DNA of 64,000 bases from Streptomyces chattanoogensis (GCF_001294335.1 NZ_LGKG01000013.1:227227-291226), one strand, 5' to 3'; positions 8,948 to 17,676 are shown, counted from the first letter of the stretch. Numbers and translations: made by a program. Notes: generated from the sequence alone by a model not told the origin.

Positions 8948-9091
8948 ACCCTCCGCTGCCGGTCCGCTGCGCTTTGCCTGGGCCGTACGTTTTCGGCTGT
9001 CCCGCCGTGGGGGTTTCTCTGGTGCGCCTGCGGCGGGCGGGGGTTGGTTGTCGGCCGCGGTGCCGGCCCTCCGGACTCCGTCCTGCGGTCC
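8948..9091. other. Junction sequence between TetR gene and truncated ABC gene
   Basis: 144 bases with no recognisable gene. In the frame of the ABC gene it encodes Pro/Arg/Ala-rich sequence without ABC similarity. It marks the probable recombination joint that removed the exporter 3' end. Confidence 0.6.
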
Positions 9092-10858
9092 CGAGCTGGT
9101 GGCCTCGTCCAGGACGAGGATGGCGGGTTCGGCGAGGAAGGCGCGGGCGATGGTGATCAGCTGCTTCTCGCCCACGGAGACATTGCCGCCCTCTTCGTCG
9201 ATGACGGTGTCGTAGCCCTCGGGGAGGGTGCGGACGAAGCGGTCGACGTGGGTGGCCTTGGCGGCCTCGATGACCTTGTCGAGGGAGGTGCCTTCGGGGG
9301 CGCCGTAGGCGATGTTCTCCGCGATGGTGCCGCCGAAGAGCCAGGTGTCCTGGAGGACCATGCCGATGTTGGCGCGGAGTTCCTCGCGGGACATGGCGGC
9401 GATGTCGACGCCGTCGAGGGTGATCCGGCCGCCGCGGACCTCGTAGAACCGCATCAGGAGGTTGACCAGGGTGGTCTTGCCGGCGCCGGTGGGGCCGACG
9501 ATGGCGACGGTCTGGCCGGGGTGGACGGCCAGCGAGAGGTCCTCGATCAGGGGCTTGTCGGCGGAGTAGGAGAAGGAGACCGACTCGAAGGCGACCCGGC
9601 CGGTGATGTGCTCGGGGCGGGCCGGGAGCTCGGCGTCGGGGTCCTGCTCCTCGGCGTCGAGGAGTTCGAAGACCCGCTCGGCGGAGGCGACGCCGGACTG
9701 GACGAGGTTGGCCATGGAGGCGACCTGGGTCAGCGGCTGGCTGAACTGGCGGCTGTACTGGATGAAGGCCTGGACGTCACCGATGGACAGGGCACCGGCG
9801 GAGATCCGCAGGCCGCCGACCACCGCCACCAGGACGTAGTTGAGGTTCCCGATGAACATCATCGCGGGCTGGATGATCCCGGAGATGAACTGGGCCTTGA
9901 ACCCGGCGGCGTAGAGCGCGTCGTTCTGCTCGCGGAAGAGCTCGGCGGATTCCCGCTGACGGCCGAAGACCTTCACCAGGGAGTGGCCGGTGTACATCTC
10001 CTCGATGTGCGCATTGAGCTTGCCGGTCGTCTTCCACTGCTGGACGAACTGCGGCTGGGCGCGCTTGCCGACCTTGGCGGCCACCAGGACGGAGAGCGGG
10101 ACGGTGAGCAGCGCGACCAGCGCCAGCAGCGGCGAGATCCAGAACATCATGGCCAGGACGCCGACGATGGTCAGCAGCGACGTCACGATCTGACTGAGGG
10201 TCTGCTGCAGCGTCTGCTGGATGTTGTCGATGTCGTTGGTGGCCCGGGAGAGCACCTCGCCGCGCTGCTGCTTGTCGAAGTAGCTCAGCGGCAGCCGGGC
10301 GAGCTTTTCCTCCACCTGCTCGCGCATCCGGAAGACCGTCTGCTGGACGACGCGGGTGGCGATCCGGGCCTGGACGAAGCCGAAGAAGGAGGCCACGGCG
10401 TAGAGCACCGCGGTCCACAGGAGGACCGTGCCCACTGCACCGAAGTCGATGCCGTGGCCGGGGACGACCGGCATCGCGTCGAGCATGTCGGCGAGCCCGC
10501 CCTGGCCGTGCGCCCGCAGCTGCGCCGCGGCCTGGGCCTTGGTGATCCCCTCGGGCAGCCGGCGGCCGACGATGCCGGCCATGACCAGGTCGGTGGCGTG
10601 CCCGAGGACCTTGGGTGCGACCACGGTCAGCGCCACGCTCGCCACGCCGAGCAGCAGCCCGACGGCCATCACGCCGCGTTCGGGTCTCATCTGGCGCAGC
10701 AGCCGCTTGCCGGAGCCCTTGAAGTCCATCGACTTCTCGGTGGGCTGACCGCCCATCATCCGGGCGGGCCCGGCCATCGGGGCGGGTCCGCGCCGGGGCG
10801 CGGACTTCGGCGCCTCCTGGTCCTCGGGCGCGGCCGCCTTTCTGTCCGCGGTGGTCAC
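9092..10858 (-). pseudogene. ABC exporter half-transporter, 3'-truncated after Walker B
   Basis: This is the second gene of a heterodimeric multidrug-type ABC exporter. It starts at GTG 10858, overlapping the stop of its partner (GTGA). It has the membrane domain (about 60-370), Walker A GPTGAGKTT (near 452), the degenerate signature VSVGEKQ, and Walker B with the catalytic Glu in LVLDEATSS. Similarity stops abruptly at residue 589. The D-loop, H-loop His and last 65 or so residues are missing. The frame stays open, antisense through the TetR gene, down to 8327, which would add 254 unrelated residues. Because this half supplies the catalytic Glu and His, the exporter is probably inactive. An assembly fault is the alternative. 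Confidence 0.8.
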
Positions 10859-12588
10859 GCCGCCTCCTGCTCGGTGAGCTGGGAGAGCACGATCTCCCGG
10901 TAGGTTTCGTTGCCGGCCATCAGCTCGGTGTGGGTGCCGGTGCCGACGACCCGGCCCTCGTCCAGCACGACGATCCGGTCGGCGCCGCGGATCGTGGAGA
11001 CCCGCTGGGCGACGATCACCACGGTGGCCCGGTCCGTCTCCCGGGAGAGCGCGGCGCGCAGGGCGGCGTCCGTGGCGTAGTCGAGGGCGGAGAAGGAGTC
11101 GTCGAAGAGATAGATCTCGGGCCTGCGGACCAGCGCACGGGCGATGGCGAGCCGCTGGCGCTGGCCACCGGAGACATTGGAGCCGCCCTGGGCGACGGCG
11201 GCGTCCAGGCCGCCGTCCATCCGCTCGACGAACTCGCGCGCCTGGGCGGTCTCCAGGGCGTGCCACAGGTCGTCGTCGGTGGCGTCGGGATTGCCGTAGC
11301 GAAGGTTGGTGGCGACCGTACCGGAGAAGAGATACGGCTTCTGCGGCACCAGCCCGATGGCCCGGGCGAGGGTTTCCTGGTCGAGGGTGCGGACGTCCTC
11401 GCCGTCCACCAGGACCGTGCCGCCGGTCGCGTCGAACAGCCGGGGTACGAGCCCGAGGAGGGTCGACTTGCCGGAGCCGGTCGAGCCGATGACGGCGGTG
11501 GTCTCGCCGGGACGGGCGGTCAGCGAGATGTCCTTGAGGACCGGCTCCTCGGCGCCCGGGAAGCGGAACTCGACGTTACGGAGTTCCAGTTCGCCGCGGC
11601 GGTGCAGCTCGGTGACGGGGTGCTCGGGGGCCACCACGCTGGTGTCGGTGGCCAGCACCTCCTGGATGCGCTCGGCGCAGACCTCGGCGCGCGGCAGCAT
11701 CATCACCATGAACGTCGCCATCATGATCGACATCAGGATGTACATGAGGTAGCTGAGGAACGCCGTCAGCGCGCCGATCTGCATCTCGCCGCTGTCGATG
11801 CGCAGTCCGCCGAACCAGACGACGGCCACGCTGGAGAGGTTCACGATCAGCATGACCAGCGGGAACATCATCGACATCAGCCGGCCGACGCGCAGCGAGA
11901 CGTCGTAGAGACCGGTGTTGGCCCCGGCGAACCGCTCGCGCTCGTACCGGTCGCGGACGAAGGCGCGGATGACGCGGATGCCGGTGATCTGCTCGCGCAG
12001 CACGCGGTTGACGGTGTCGATACGGCTCTGCACCCCGCGGAAGAGCGGGCGCATCCGGCGCACGACCAGGGAGACGAAGATCCCGAGGACCGGGACGATG
12101 ACCAGGAGCGTGCCCGACAGCGTCACGTCCTGGTTCAGCGCCATGATCACACCGCCGACGCACATGATCGGCGCCGAGACCATCATCGTGAACGTCATCA
12201 GCACCAGCATCTGGACCTGCTGGACGTCATTGGTGGTCCGGGTGATCAGCGACGGCGCGCCGAAGGTGCCCATTTCCCGGGCGGAGAAGGACTGCACCCG
12301 GTCGAAGACAGCGGCGCGGATGTCGCGGCCCAGCGCCATGGCCGTACGGGCGCCGAAATAGACCGCACCGATGGCGCACACGATCTGCAGCACGGTGACC
12401 GCGATCATGAAGCCGCCGATGCGGAGGACATATCCCGTGTCCCCCTTGACGACACCGTTGTCAATGATGTCGGCATTAAGGGTCGGGAGATAGAGATTCG
12501 CCAGGGTCTGGATCAGCTGGAGCAGGACGATCAGAGATATCGAGCGCCTGTGGGGCCGCAGATGCGCCCGCGCTAGTCGGACCAACAC
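10855..12588 (-). CDS. ABC exporter half-transporter with degenerate ATPase site
   Basis: A 577-residue fused membrane/ATPase protein. Six membrane helices span about 15-300. The nucleotide-binding domain has Walker A GSTGSGKST, signature VSGGQRQ and Walker B IYLFDD, with Asp replacing the catalytic Glu. The H-loop position is Gln (VVIVAQRVST). These are the marks of the non-catalytic half of a heterodimeric exporter: it lends its good signature motif to the partner. It starts at a GTG six bases after a TAGGCT -10 box and is coupled to the downstream half by GTGA. Role: probable drug or lipid efflux. Confidence 0.93.
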   Translation of the reverse strand: MLVRLARAHLRPHRRSISLIVLLQLIQTLANLYLPTLNADIIDNGVVKGDTGYVLRIGGFMIAVTVLQIVCAIGAVYFGARTAMALGRDIRAAVFDRVQSFSAREMGTFGAPSLITRTTNDVQQVQMLVLMTFTMMVSAPIMCVGGVIMALNQDVTLSGTLLVIVPVLGIFVSLVVRRMRPLFRGVQSRIDTVNRVLREQITGIRVIRAFVRDRYERERFAGANTGLYDVSLRVGRLMSMMFPLVMLIVNLSSVAVVWFGGLRIDSGEMQIGALTAFLSYLMYILMSIMMATFMVMMLPRAEVCAERIQEVLATDTSVVAPEHPVTELHRRGELELRNVEFRFPGAEEPVLKDISLTARPGETTAVIGSTGSGKSTLLGLVPRLFDATGGTVLVDGEDVRTLDQETLARAIGLVPQKPYLFSGTVATNLRYGNPDATDDDLWHALETAQAREFVERMDGGLDAAVAQGGSNVSGGQRQRLAIARALVRRPEIYLFDDSFSALDYATDAALRAALSRETDRATVVIVAQRVSTIRGADRIVVLDEGRVVGTGTHTELMAGNETYREIVLSQLTEQEAA

Positions 12589-12594
12589 GCAGTG

Positions 12595-12666
12595 AGCCTA
12601 TGGGAAAAAATGCCTTGCGCAATTGAATATCCGGTTTTGCGCGAGGCGCCCCCACGCCTTTGCGCA
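12595..12666 (-). promoter_or_regulatory. ABC exporter promoter with TTGCGCAA motifs
   Basis: On the minus strand, TTGCGC (12622-12617), 16 bases and TAGGCT (12600-12595) form a promoter whose transcript would begin at the GTG of 12588, so it is leaderless. The -35 lies inside the palindrome TTGCGCAA (12615-12622). Related TTTGCGC motifs follow at 12636 and 12658. A repressor, perhaps MarR-type, is inferred; no such gene is in the window. Confidence 0.55.
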
Positions 12667-12738
12667 GCCCTTGCCGAGAGCCGGGCCGGTCGCCGCGTAC
12701 GCCATGATGGAGGCGGCAACGAAGGAGAAGGGGCCGTC

Positions 12739-13002
12739 GTGACAACAACAGGCACCGTGCGCTACTGGGCCGCGGCCAAGGCAGCGGCCGGTACGGCCGA
12801 GGAGCCGTATGCGGCGGGCACGCTCGCCGAGGCGCTGGACGCGGCGCGCGCGGCACACGCCGCGAACCCGGAGTTCGCGCGTGTCCTCATGCGCTGCTCT
12901 TTCCTGGTGAACGGCACCTCCGTCGGATCCCGGGACCATGCCACGGTCGAACTGTCCCAGGGCGGCACGGTCGAGGTCCTGCCCCCGTTCGCCGGAGGGT
13001 GA
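12739..13002 (+). CDS. MoaD/ThiS-family sulfur carrier protein
   Basis: An 87-residue ubiquitin-fold protein ending in the double-glycine tail PFAGG, the site of adenylation and thiocarboxylation in MoaD/ThiS proteins. It starts at GTG 12739 behind GAAGGAGAAG. MoaD proteins form the small subunit of molybdopterin synthase, but no MoaE lies nearby. A sulfurtransferase gene is 2.5 kb downstream, so sulfur delivery to another pathway is also possible. The next gene follows after 10 bases, suggesting one transcript. Confidence 0.85.
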   Translation: MTTTGTVRYWAAAKAAAGTAEEPYAAGTLAEALDAARAAHAANPEFARVLMRCSFLVNGTSVGSRDHATVELSQGGTVEVLPPFAGG

Positions 13003-13012
13003 GCACACGAAC

Positions 13013-14068
13013 ATGAGCGACAACCAGCCGCAGCAGTACCCGGGATACCCGCCGCGGGAGCCGTACGGCTCCGGGTACGGATCCCCGTACGGCGAGTCGT
13101 ACGGGAACAGGAACGGGAACGGCCAGTACGGCGGCGACGCGTACGGCCATCAGGATGCGTACGGCACCCCGCCGCCGGCCGACCCCGCGTATCTGCCGTC
13201 CCAGCACCACCAGGCCACCCTGGCGTCCGAGGAGCCGGAGGCCCGGCAGCACCCGCAGCCGGCCCGGCCCGCCGCGCCCGCACCCGGCCCGGCGCCCGCC
13301 TCCACCGCACATCTGGCGCCCAATCAGCGCGCCCGTCTCGAGGGCCGGTCCCCGATCATCCCGCCCGGTATGCAGCCGGCCGCGCTGACCGCCGTGCTCG
13401 CCGTGCTGCTCGGGCTGAGCGCGCAGCTGCCCCGGCCGGTGCTGGCCGTACCGGTGGTGCTGCTGCAGGCGGTCACCGCGGCGGGCTGGTTCCGGCTGAA
13501 CGGCATGTGGCCCGCCCGCCAGGGCATCGCGCTCGCCTTCCTGGCCGGACTGACCACCGATGTCGCCCTGCTGGCCACCGAGCGCGCGGACGCGCCCGTG
13601 GTGGCCATCGGCACGCTCGGCGTGTGGTGTGCGTTCGTCCTCGTCCTCCAGCTGCGCAACCGCAGCAGCGCCGACGAGCGGATGTACGCGCTGACCGCGG
13701 GCCTCACCTCGACCGCGCTCGCGGTGCTCGCCTCCGGGCAGCTCGCCGCCGCCCCGGACGCGGTCACGGTCGGCGCCGCCGCGGTCGCCGTGGCGACGCT
13801 CGCCCGTGCGCTGCGGCTGCCGTCCTTCGTCTCGGTGGCCGTTGCCCTGGTGGCGGCCGCGGGCGCCGGGATCGGCGCCGGAGAGCTGACCGGCTTCGGG
13901 ACGCCCGGCGCGGTGCTGGGCCTGGCGGCCGGCGGCTGCGCCCTGATCGGCCTGCGGGTCGCCAGCTACGACTACCCGTCCCGCTTCGTCCACATGACGG
14001 CCGGTGTGGCGCTGCCCCTGGCGCTCGCCGCGCCCGCGGTGTACGTCCTGGGCCGCGCGCTGGGCTGA
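13013..14068 (+). CDS. Membrane protein with long Pro/Gln/Tyr-rich N-terminus
   Basis: A 351-residue protein not assigned to a named family. Residues 1-105 are low-complexity (PYGSGYGSPYGE-type repeats, then Pro/Ala-rich) and should be cytoplasmic. From about 120 to the end there are eight or nine hydrophobic segments separated by short loops, one with LQLRNRSSADER. It starts at the ATG after AGCACACGAAC and lies ten bases behind the moaD-like gene. The function cannot be told from the sequence. Confidence 0.8.
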   Translation: MSDNQPQQYPGYPPREPYGSGYGSPYGESYGNRNGNGQYGGDAYGHQDAYGTPPPADPAYLPSQHHQATLASEEPEARQHPQPARPAAPAPGPAPASTAHLAPNQRARLEGRSPIIPPGMQPAALTAVLAVLLGLSAQLPRPVLAVPVVLLQAVTAAGWFRLNGMWPARQGIALAFLAGLTTDVALLATERADAPVVAIGTLGVWCAFVLVLQLRNRSSADERMYALTAGLTSTALAVLASGQLAAAPDAVTVGAAAVAVATLARALRLPSFVSVAVALVAAAGAGIGAGELTGFGTPGAVLGLAAGGCALIGLRVASYDYPSRFVHMTAGVALPLALAAPAVYVLGRALG

Positions 14069-14175
14069 CGGACCGACGGCCCGCCACCGGGAGCGATCGG
14101 CTCTCCCGGTGGTGGCCGGACGCGCCGACCGGACGTACTCGTTTAGGGTCGGCGGTGCGCAGGCGGGGGCCTGCG

Positions 14176-14198
14176 GCAATTGCACGATGCGCAATTGC
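14176..14198. repeat. GCAATTGC repeat pair
   Basis: GCAATTGC at 14176-14183 and again at 14191-14198, seven bases between. Each copy is itself a palindrome. It lies 56 bases upstream of the LmeA-like gene and could be a regulator site. The related string GCGCAATTG also occurs in the ABC exporter promoter at 12617. Confidence 0.5.
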
Positions 14199-14253
14199 TC
14201 TGATGACGTGGCCGGGCGTCGGCGTCCGGCCCTTGCGTGGGGGTAGTGGTTCG

Positions 14254-14961
14254 ATGCGTGCACTGAAGGTGCTGCTGTCCATCGTCGTCATATTCGGCGT
14301 GCTGCTCGTGATCGGCGACCGCGTCGCCGTGGGGTACGCCGAGGACATGGCCGCGGACAAGATACGCAGCAGTCAGGGGCTGTCGAAGACCCCGGAGGTC
14401 TCGATCAAGGGCTTCCCGTTCCTGACCCAGATCGCCGGCCGCAATCTGACCGAGGTCGACGCCGAGCTCGGCGGCATGTCCACCAGCGCCGAGGGGCGCA
14501 CCCTGCGGGTGGACAAGCTGAGCGCGCAGTTCCACGACGTCACGCTGGGCAGCGACTACACCTCGATCCAGAGCGCCGCCTCGGCGACCGGGAACGCCCA
14601 CATCACGTACGCGGATCTGACCAAGGCGGCGGGCGGCGGCGTCAAGATCAGCTATGCCGGTGAGAAGGACGGCCGCAGCCAGGTGAAGATCACGCCGAAC
14701 GTCTCCGGCATCCCGCTCGTCAGCGACCTCCAGGTGACCGGCTCGATCACCGTCAGCGGCAACACCGTCAAGCTGCGCGCCGATGAGATCCCGGCGATGT
14801 GCCGGGCCCTTGCGGCCTGCCAGTCGGCCGTGCGCTCGCAGACCGACCATGTGTGGAAGCTGGACCAGCTGCCCGGCAACCTCGCGCTGGACAAGGTCGT
14901 GACCAGGTCGGACGGCATCTCGATCAGCGCCTCCGGCACGAACGTCAAGCTCCCCGGCTGA
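14254..14961 (+). CDS. LmeA-like (DUF2993) envelope protein
   Basis: A 235-residue protein with an N-terminal membrane anchor (about 5-22) and a beta-rich domain ending in ISASGTNVKLPG. Layout and length fit DUF2993, the family of mycobacterial LmeA, which is involved in lipomannan elongation at the cell envelope. Streptomyces have no mycobacterial lipomannan, so the role here is open; lipid binding at the membrane is the likeliest theme. The ATG at 14254 was chosen because the hydrophobic anchor follows directly. Confidence 0.8.
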   Translation: MRALKVLLSIVVIFGVLLVIGDRVAVGYAEDMAADKIRSSQGLSKTPEVSIKGFPFLTQIAGRNLTEVDAELGGMSTSAEGRTLRVDKLSAQFHDVTLGSDYTSIQSAASATGNAHITYADLTKAAGGGVKISYAGEKDGRSQVKITPNVSGIPLVSDLQVTGSITVSGNTVKLRADEIPAMCRALAACQSAVRSQTDHVWKLDQLPGNLALDKVVTRSDGISISASGTNVKLPG

Positions 14962-15140
14962 CCCCGGCGGCGGGCGTCCGCCTGCGGAGTCCCCCCACGG
15001 GCGTCCACGTACTGAGACGACACCGTCCGTACGCCAGACCCCCCACCCGCGCACCCGGCGCGGCGGACCCGCCCGCACCCCCTCCTCCCGGCACCGCATC
15101 CCACAACGCGGACAATCACGTCTCGCCATTTGACACGCCG

Positions 15141-15170
15141 GTGACACGCCCGGCCGACCGTCCCTACGAT
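15141..15170 (+). promoter_or_regulatory. Promoter of the leader peptide / sulfurtransferase unit
   Basis: GTGACA (15141-15146), 18 bases, TACGAT (15165-15170). The start codon at 15178 lies seven bases after the -10 box, so the mRNA should begin at or next to the ATG. A second TTGACA at 15130 is too far from the -10. Confidence 0.65.
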
Positions 15171-15177
15171 CGGTCCC

Positions 15178-15285
15178 ATGCAGAGCGCATTGAGCCGTCT
15201 CCGTCCACGGAGGCAGGCGGTACTGACGAAGCGGCGGGCAGTGGACCTGTGCCGCGTCGCCGCCATGCTCTGTCGCCCTGTCTGA
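15178..15285 (+). CDS. Cys-containing leader peptide upstream of sulfurtransferase gene
   Basis: A 35-codon ORF: basic start, then LTKRRAVDLCRVAAMLCRPV at the C-terminus. The core TKRR-x-DL-x-RVAA-x-LCR is a pattern I recognise from short leader peptides ahead of sulfur-metabolism genes in Streptomyces. In mycobacteria, leaderless short ORFs with Cys codons act as cysteine-responsive attenuators. Here the ORF looks leaderless and precedes sseA by 183 bases. I infer that slow translation of the two Cys codons (DLC, LCR) when cysteine is scarce changes expression downstream. Confidence 0.7.
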   Translation: MQSALSRLRPRRQAVLTKRRAVDLCRVAAMLCRPV

Positions 15286-15468
15286 CGGGTAATCCGCTCC
15301 CCCGTCGCCACCCGGCGCGGCCCCTCGGGCCGTCCCTGCATGTCCCCGCGCAGCGCCGCGCGCAGCACCCCGTACGGATTCGGTCCGGCAAATGTGCCGC
15401 AGCGCATATACGGCGCACCCGCGGGCAATCTGCCACTGCCCCCCGCAACTGCCCCGGAGGAGAAGAAG

Positions 15469-16314
15469 ATGAGCCGTAGCGACGTCCTCGTGGACGCCGA
15501 CTGGGTCGAGGCCCACCTCGAGGACCCGAAGGTGGTCGTCGTCGAGGTCGACGAGGACACCTCGGCCTACGACAAGAACCACATCAAGAACGCGGTCCGC
15601 ATCGACTGGAAGAAGGACCTCCAGGACCCGGTGCGCCGCGACTTCGTCGACCAGGCGGGCTTCGAGAAGCTGCTCTCGGCCAAGGGCATCGCCAACGACG
15701 ACACCGTCGTCCTCTACGGCGGCAACAACAACTGGTTCGCCTCCTACGCCTACTGGTACTTCAAGCTCTACGGCCACGACAGCGTCAAGCTGCTCGACGG
15801 CGGCCGCAAGAAGTGGGAGCTGGACTCCCGCGACCTGGTCGACGGCTCCGAGGTCCCCCAGCGCGCGGCCACCGCGTACAAGGCCAAGGCGCAGGACACC
15901 TCCATCCGCGCCTTCCGTGACGACGTCGTCGCCGCGATCGACAGCCTCAACCTGGTCGACGTGCGCTCCCCCGACGAGTTCAGCGGCAAGCTGCTCGCGC
16001 CCGCTCACCTCCCCCAGGAGCAGTCGCAGCGCCCCGGCCACGTGCCCAGCGCCCGCAACATCCCGTGGTCGAAGAACGCCAACGACGACGGCACCTTCAA
16101 GTCGGACGACGAGCTCAAGGCCCTCTACGAGGAGGAGTCCGTCGACCTGGCGAAGGACACCATCGCCTACTGCCGTATCGGTGAGCGCTCCGCGCTGACC
16201 TGGTTCGTGCTGCACGAGCTGCTCGGCCAGACCAACGTCAAGAACTACGACGGTTCCTGGACCGAGTACGGCTCGCTGGTCGGCGTGCCGATCGAGCTCG
16301 GCGCCAACAAGTAA
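15469..16314 (+). CDS. sseA: Thiosulfate sulfurtransferase (rhodanese, SseA type)
   Basis: A 281-residue tandem-rhodanese enzyme that moves sulfane sulfur from thiosulfate to cyanide or thiol acceptors. The first rhodanese domain (about 5-125) is inactive and structural. The second (about 145-278) carries active-site Cys235 in YCRIGERS. The ATG at 15469 follows GGAGGAGAAGAAG. Downstream lies the DUF1416 gene, its regular partner in actinobacteria. The Cys-containing leader ORF upstream suggests control by sulfur or cysteine supply. Confidence 0.95.
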   Translation: MSRSDVLVDADWVEAHLEDPKVVVVEVDEDTSAYDKNHIKNAVRIDWKKDLQDPVRRDFVDQAGFEKLLSAKGIANDDTVVLYGGNNNWFASYAYWYFKLYGHDSVKLLDGGRKKWELDSRDLVDGSEVPQRAATAYKAKAQDTSIRAFRDDVVAAIDSLNLVDVRSPDEFSGKLLAPAHLPQEQSQRPGHVPSARNIPWSKNANDDGTFKSDDELKALYEEESVDLAKDTIAYCRIGERSALTWFVLHELLGQTNVKNYDGSWTEYGSLVGVPIELGANK

Positions 16315-16365
16315 TCACCGGAGCTCCCCCAAGAGCTTCTCCTTACCCCTCAAGGAAGTACCCCT

Positions 16366-16653
16366 ATGTGTGGAGCACAGGCAGGCGGCCCCGACGCCTC
16401 GACCATCAAGCCCGGTGAGACGACCATCCAGGGAAGCGTGACCCGCGACGGCGAGCCCGTCACCGGTTACGTCCGCCTGCTGGACAGCACCGGCGAGTTC
16501 ACCGCCGAGGTCCCCACCTCGGCGACCGGACAGTTCCGCTTCTACGCGGCCGAGGGCACCTGGACGCTGCGTGCGCTCGTCCCGGGCGGCACCGCCGACC
16601 GCACCGTCGTCGCCCAGAAGGGCGGCCTGGCGGAGGTCGCGATCGCCGTCTGA
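16366..16653 (+). CDS. DUF1416 protein
   Basis: A 95-residue conserved actinobacterial protein (MCGAQAGGPD... opening), with a carboxypeptidase-regulatory-like beta-sandwich pattern: GSVTRDGEPVTGYVRLLD, FTAEVPTSATGQFRFYAA. It follows sseA after 51 bases in the same direction and ahead of a strong hairpin, so the two probably form one transcript. The CxxxxGG start could bind metal or a thiol; this is speculative. No biochemical role is established. Confidence 0.88.
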   Translation: MCGAQAGGPDASTIKPGETTIQGSVTRDGEPVTGYVRLLDSTGEFTAEVPTSATGQFRFYAAEGTWTLRALVPGGTADRTVVAQKGGLAEVAIAV

Positions 16654-16673
16654 CACACGGCATCACCACGGCC

Positions 16674-16723
16674 GGAGGGCCGCACCCCAGGGTTTGGACG
16701 CCTTGCGCGGGGTGCGGCCCTCC
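16674..16723 (+). terminator. Terminator after sseA-DUF1416
   Basis: A long GC stem: GGAGGGCCGCACCCC (16674-16688) pairs with GGGGTGCGGCCCTCC (16709-16723), perfect over 15 bases, loop about 20. Confidence 0.8.
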
Positions 16724-16762
16724 GGGCTGTTATCCGTCAGCCGGCGGATTTACCGTGGATGC

Positions 16763-17053
16763 ATGTACGGGCACCGTCCGATGACCGCGCCGCAACGCCG
16801 TCATCGCAGGTACTTCCTGCTGATGGGCGTGTGCCTGGTGCTGTTCGTGCTGGCGTGGAGCGTGGTGCGGCTGTGGTCCGTACCGGCCGCGGTGGCGATG
16901 TGTGTGGCCGCCATGGTCATCCCGCCCGTCGCGGCGATCATCGGCAACCGCCGCGAGCCCGGGGAACGCTGGTGGGACGAGTGCGGCGACCCGGAGTCCG
17001 ACCGCTGGTGGCGCGAGCTGGACGACCGGGACGACGAACAGCACCCCCGGTAA
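16763..17053 (+). CDS. DUF3099-type small membrane protein
   Basis: A 96-residue protein with a basic start (MTAPQRRHRRYF), two membrane helices (about 18-38 and 41-60) and an acidic, Trp-rich tail (ERWWDECGDPESDRWWREL). The pattern fits DUF3099, a short actinobacterial membrane family of unknown role. It stands alone between the sulfur pair and a convergent DsrE-like gene. Confidence 0.8.
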   Translation: MYGHRPMTAPQRRHRRYFLLMGVCLVLFVLAWSVVRLWSVPAAVAMCVAAMVIPPVAAIIGNRREPGERWWDECGDPESDRWWRELDDRDDEQHPR

Positions 17054-17066
17054 GCCGTCGGGGCCC

Positions 17067-17432
17067 TCAGTACACCAGCGCCTGGACGCCCTCCGGCATG
17101 ATCTCGCTGACGAAGACCTGGGCACCGGCGATGCCCGCCTTGTCGATCAGATCCTTCTGCTCGATGCCGCGCCGGGCCGCGCACTGGCTGCACACCGTGA
17201 TCGCCCCGCCACCCGCGAGGATCCCGTCGATCAGCTCCGGCAGCGGCGCCGCATGCGGCAGCTCGAACTCGGCCGCCCGCCCCGGCAGCGCGAACCACGC
17301 CGATTCCCCGGTCAGCCACAGCGACACCTCGACGCCGCTGGCCACCGCCACCGCCGCCACCGTGAACGCCTGCGAGCACCGCTCGGGCGCGTCCGCCCCC
17401 GCCGTCACCTTGATCACGAGCTTTTTCGCCAT
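17067..17432 (-). CDS. DsrE-family protein
   Basis: A 121-residue protein of the DsrE/F-like fold, opening MAKKLVIKVTAGAD, with a Cys pair in VCSQCAARRG at about 80-84. DsrE proteins act in sulfur relay or as peroxiredoxin-like proteins; the CxxC-like pair would be the reactive site. Closeness to sseA supports a sulfur-related role. The ATG at 17432 was preferred over a longer frame. Confidence 0.82.
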   Translation of the reverse strand: MAKKLVIKVTAGADAPERCSQAFTVAAVAVASGVEVSLWLTGESAWFALPGRAAEFELPHAAPLPELIDGILAGGGAITVCSQCAARRGIEQKDLIDKAGIAGAQVFVSEIMPEGVQALVY

Positions 17433-17574
17433 ACGGCAAGAGTAGGCCGCGGGTCTGCGTGGGGTGTCCCTGCTCCTCCAGAACTTGGGGAAGACCTCAC
17501 AGCGCCGCCGTGACGGGCGCCGACTAGACTCACCATCGGTCCCTCCGTTACACCTCACTCCCAGGAGCGCGCTC

Positions 17575-17676
17575 GTGCTTGAGGCAGTCTTCACCACCCT
17601 GCTCGTGCTGGTCGCCGTCGGCGTGATCGCCTTCGCGGGCCTGACCTGGAAGAAGCTGTACCAGGGCCAGCGCTGA
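17575..17676 (+). CDS. 33-residue single-pass membrane protein
   Basis: GTG start behind CAGGAGCGC. The peptide is one hydrophobic helix (about 4-23) followed by a basic end KKLYQGQR. It precedes the nitrobindin-like gene by 68 bases in the same direction. Small proteins of this form are conserved in Streptomyces, but no function is known to me. Confidence 0.6.
   Translation: MLEAVFTTLLVLVAVGVIAFAGLTWKKLYQGQR

Noticed and set aside
9044..10903. 619-codon plus-strand ORF
   Set aside because: It is antisense to the ABC half-transporter. Composition is GDGDD/HRHR-type low complexity typical of shadow frames, and it lacks conserved motifs.
10930..12576. 548-codon plus-strand ORF
   Set aside because: Antisense to the intact ABC half-transporter, with His/Asp/Gly-rich shadow composition.
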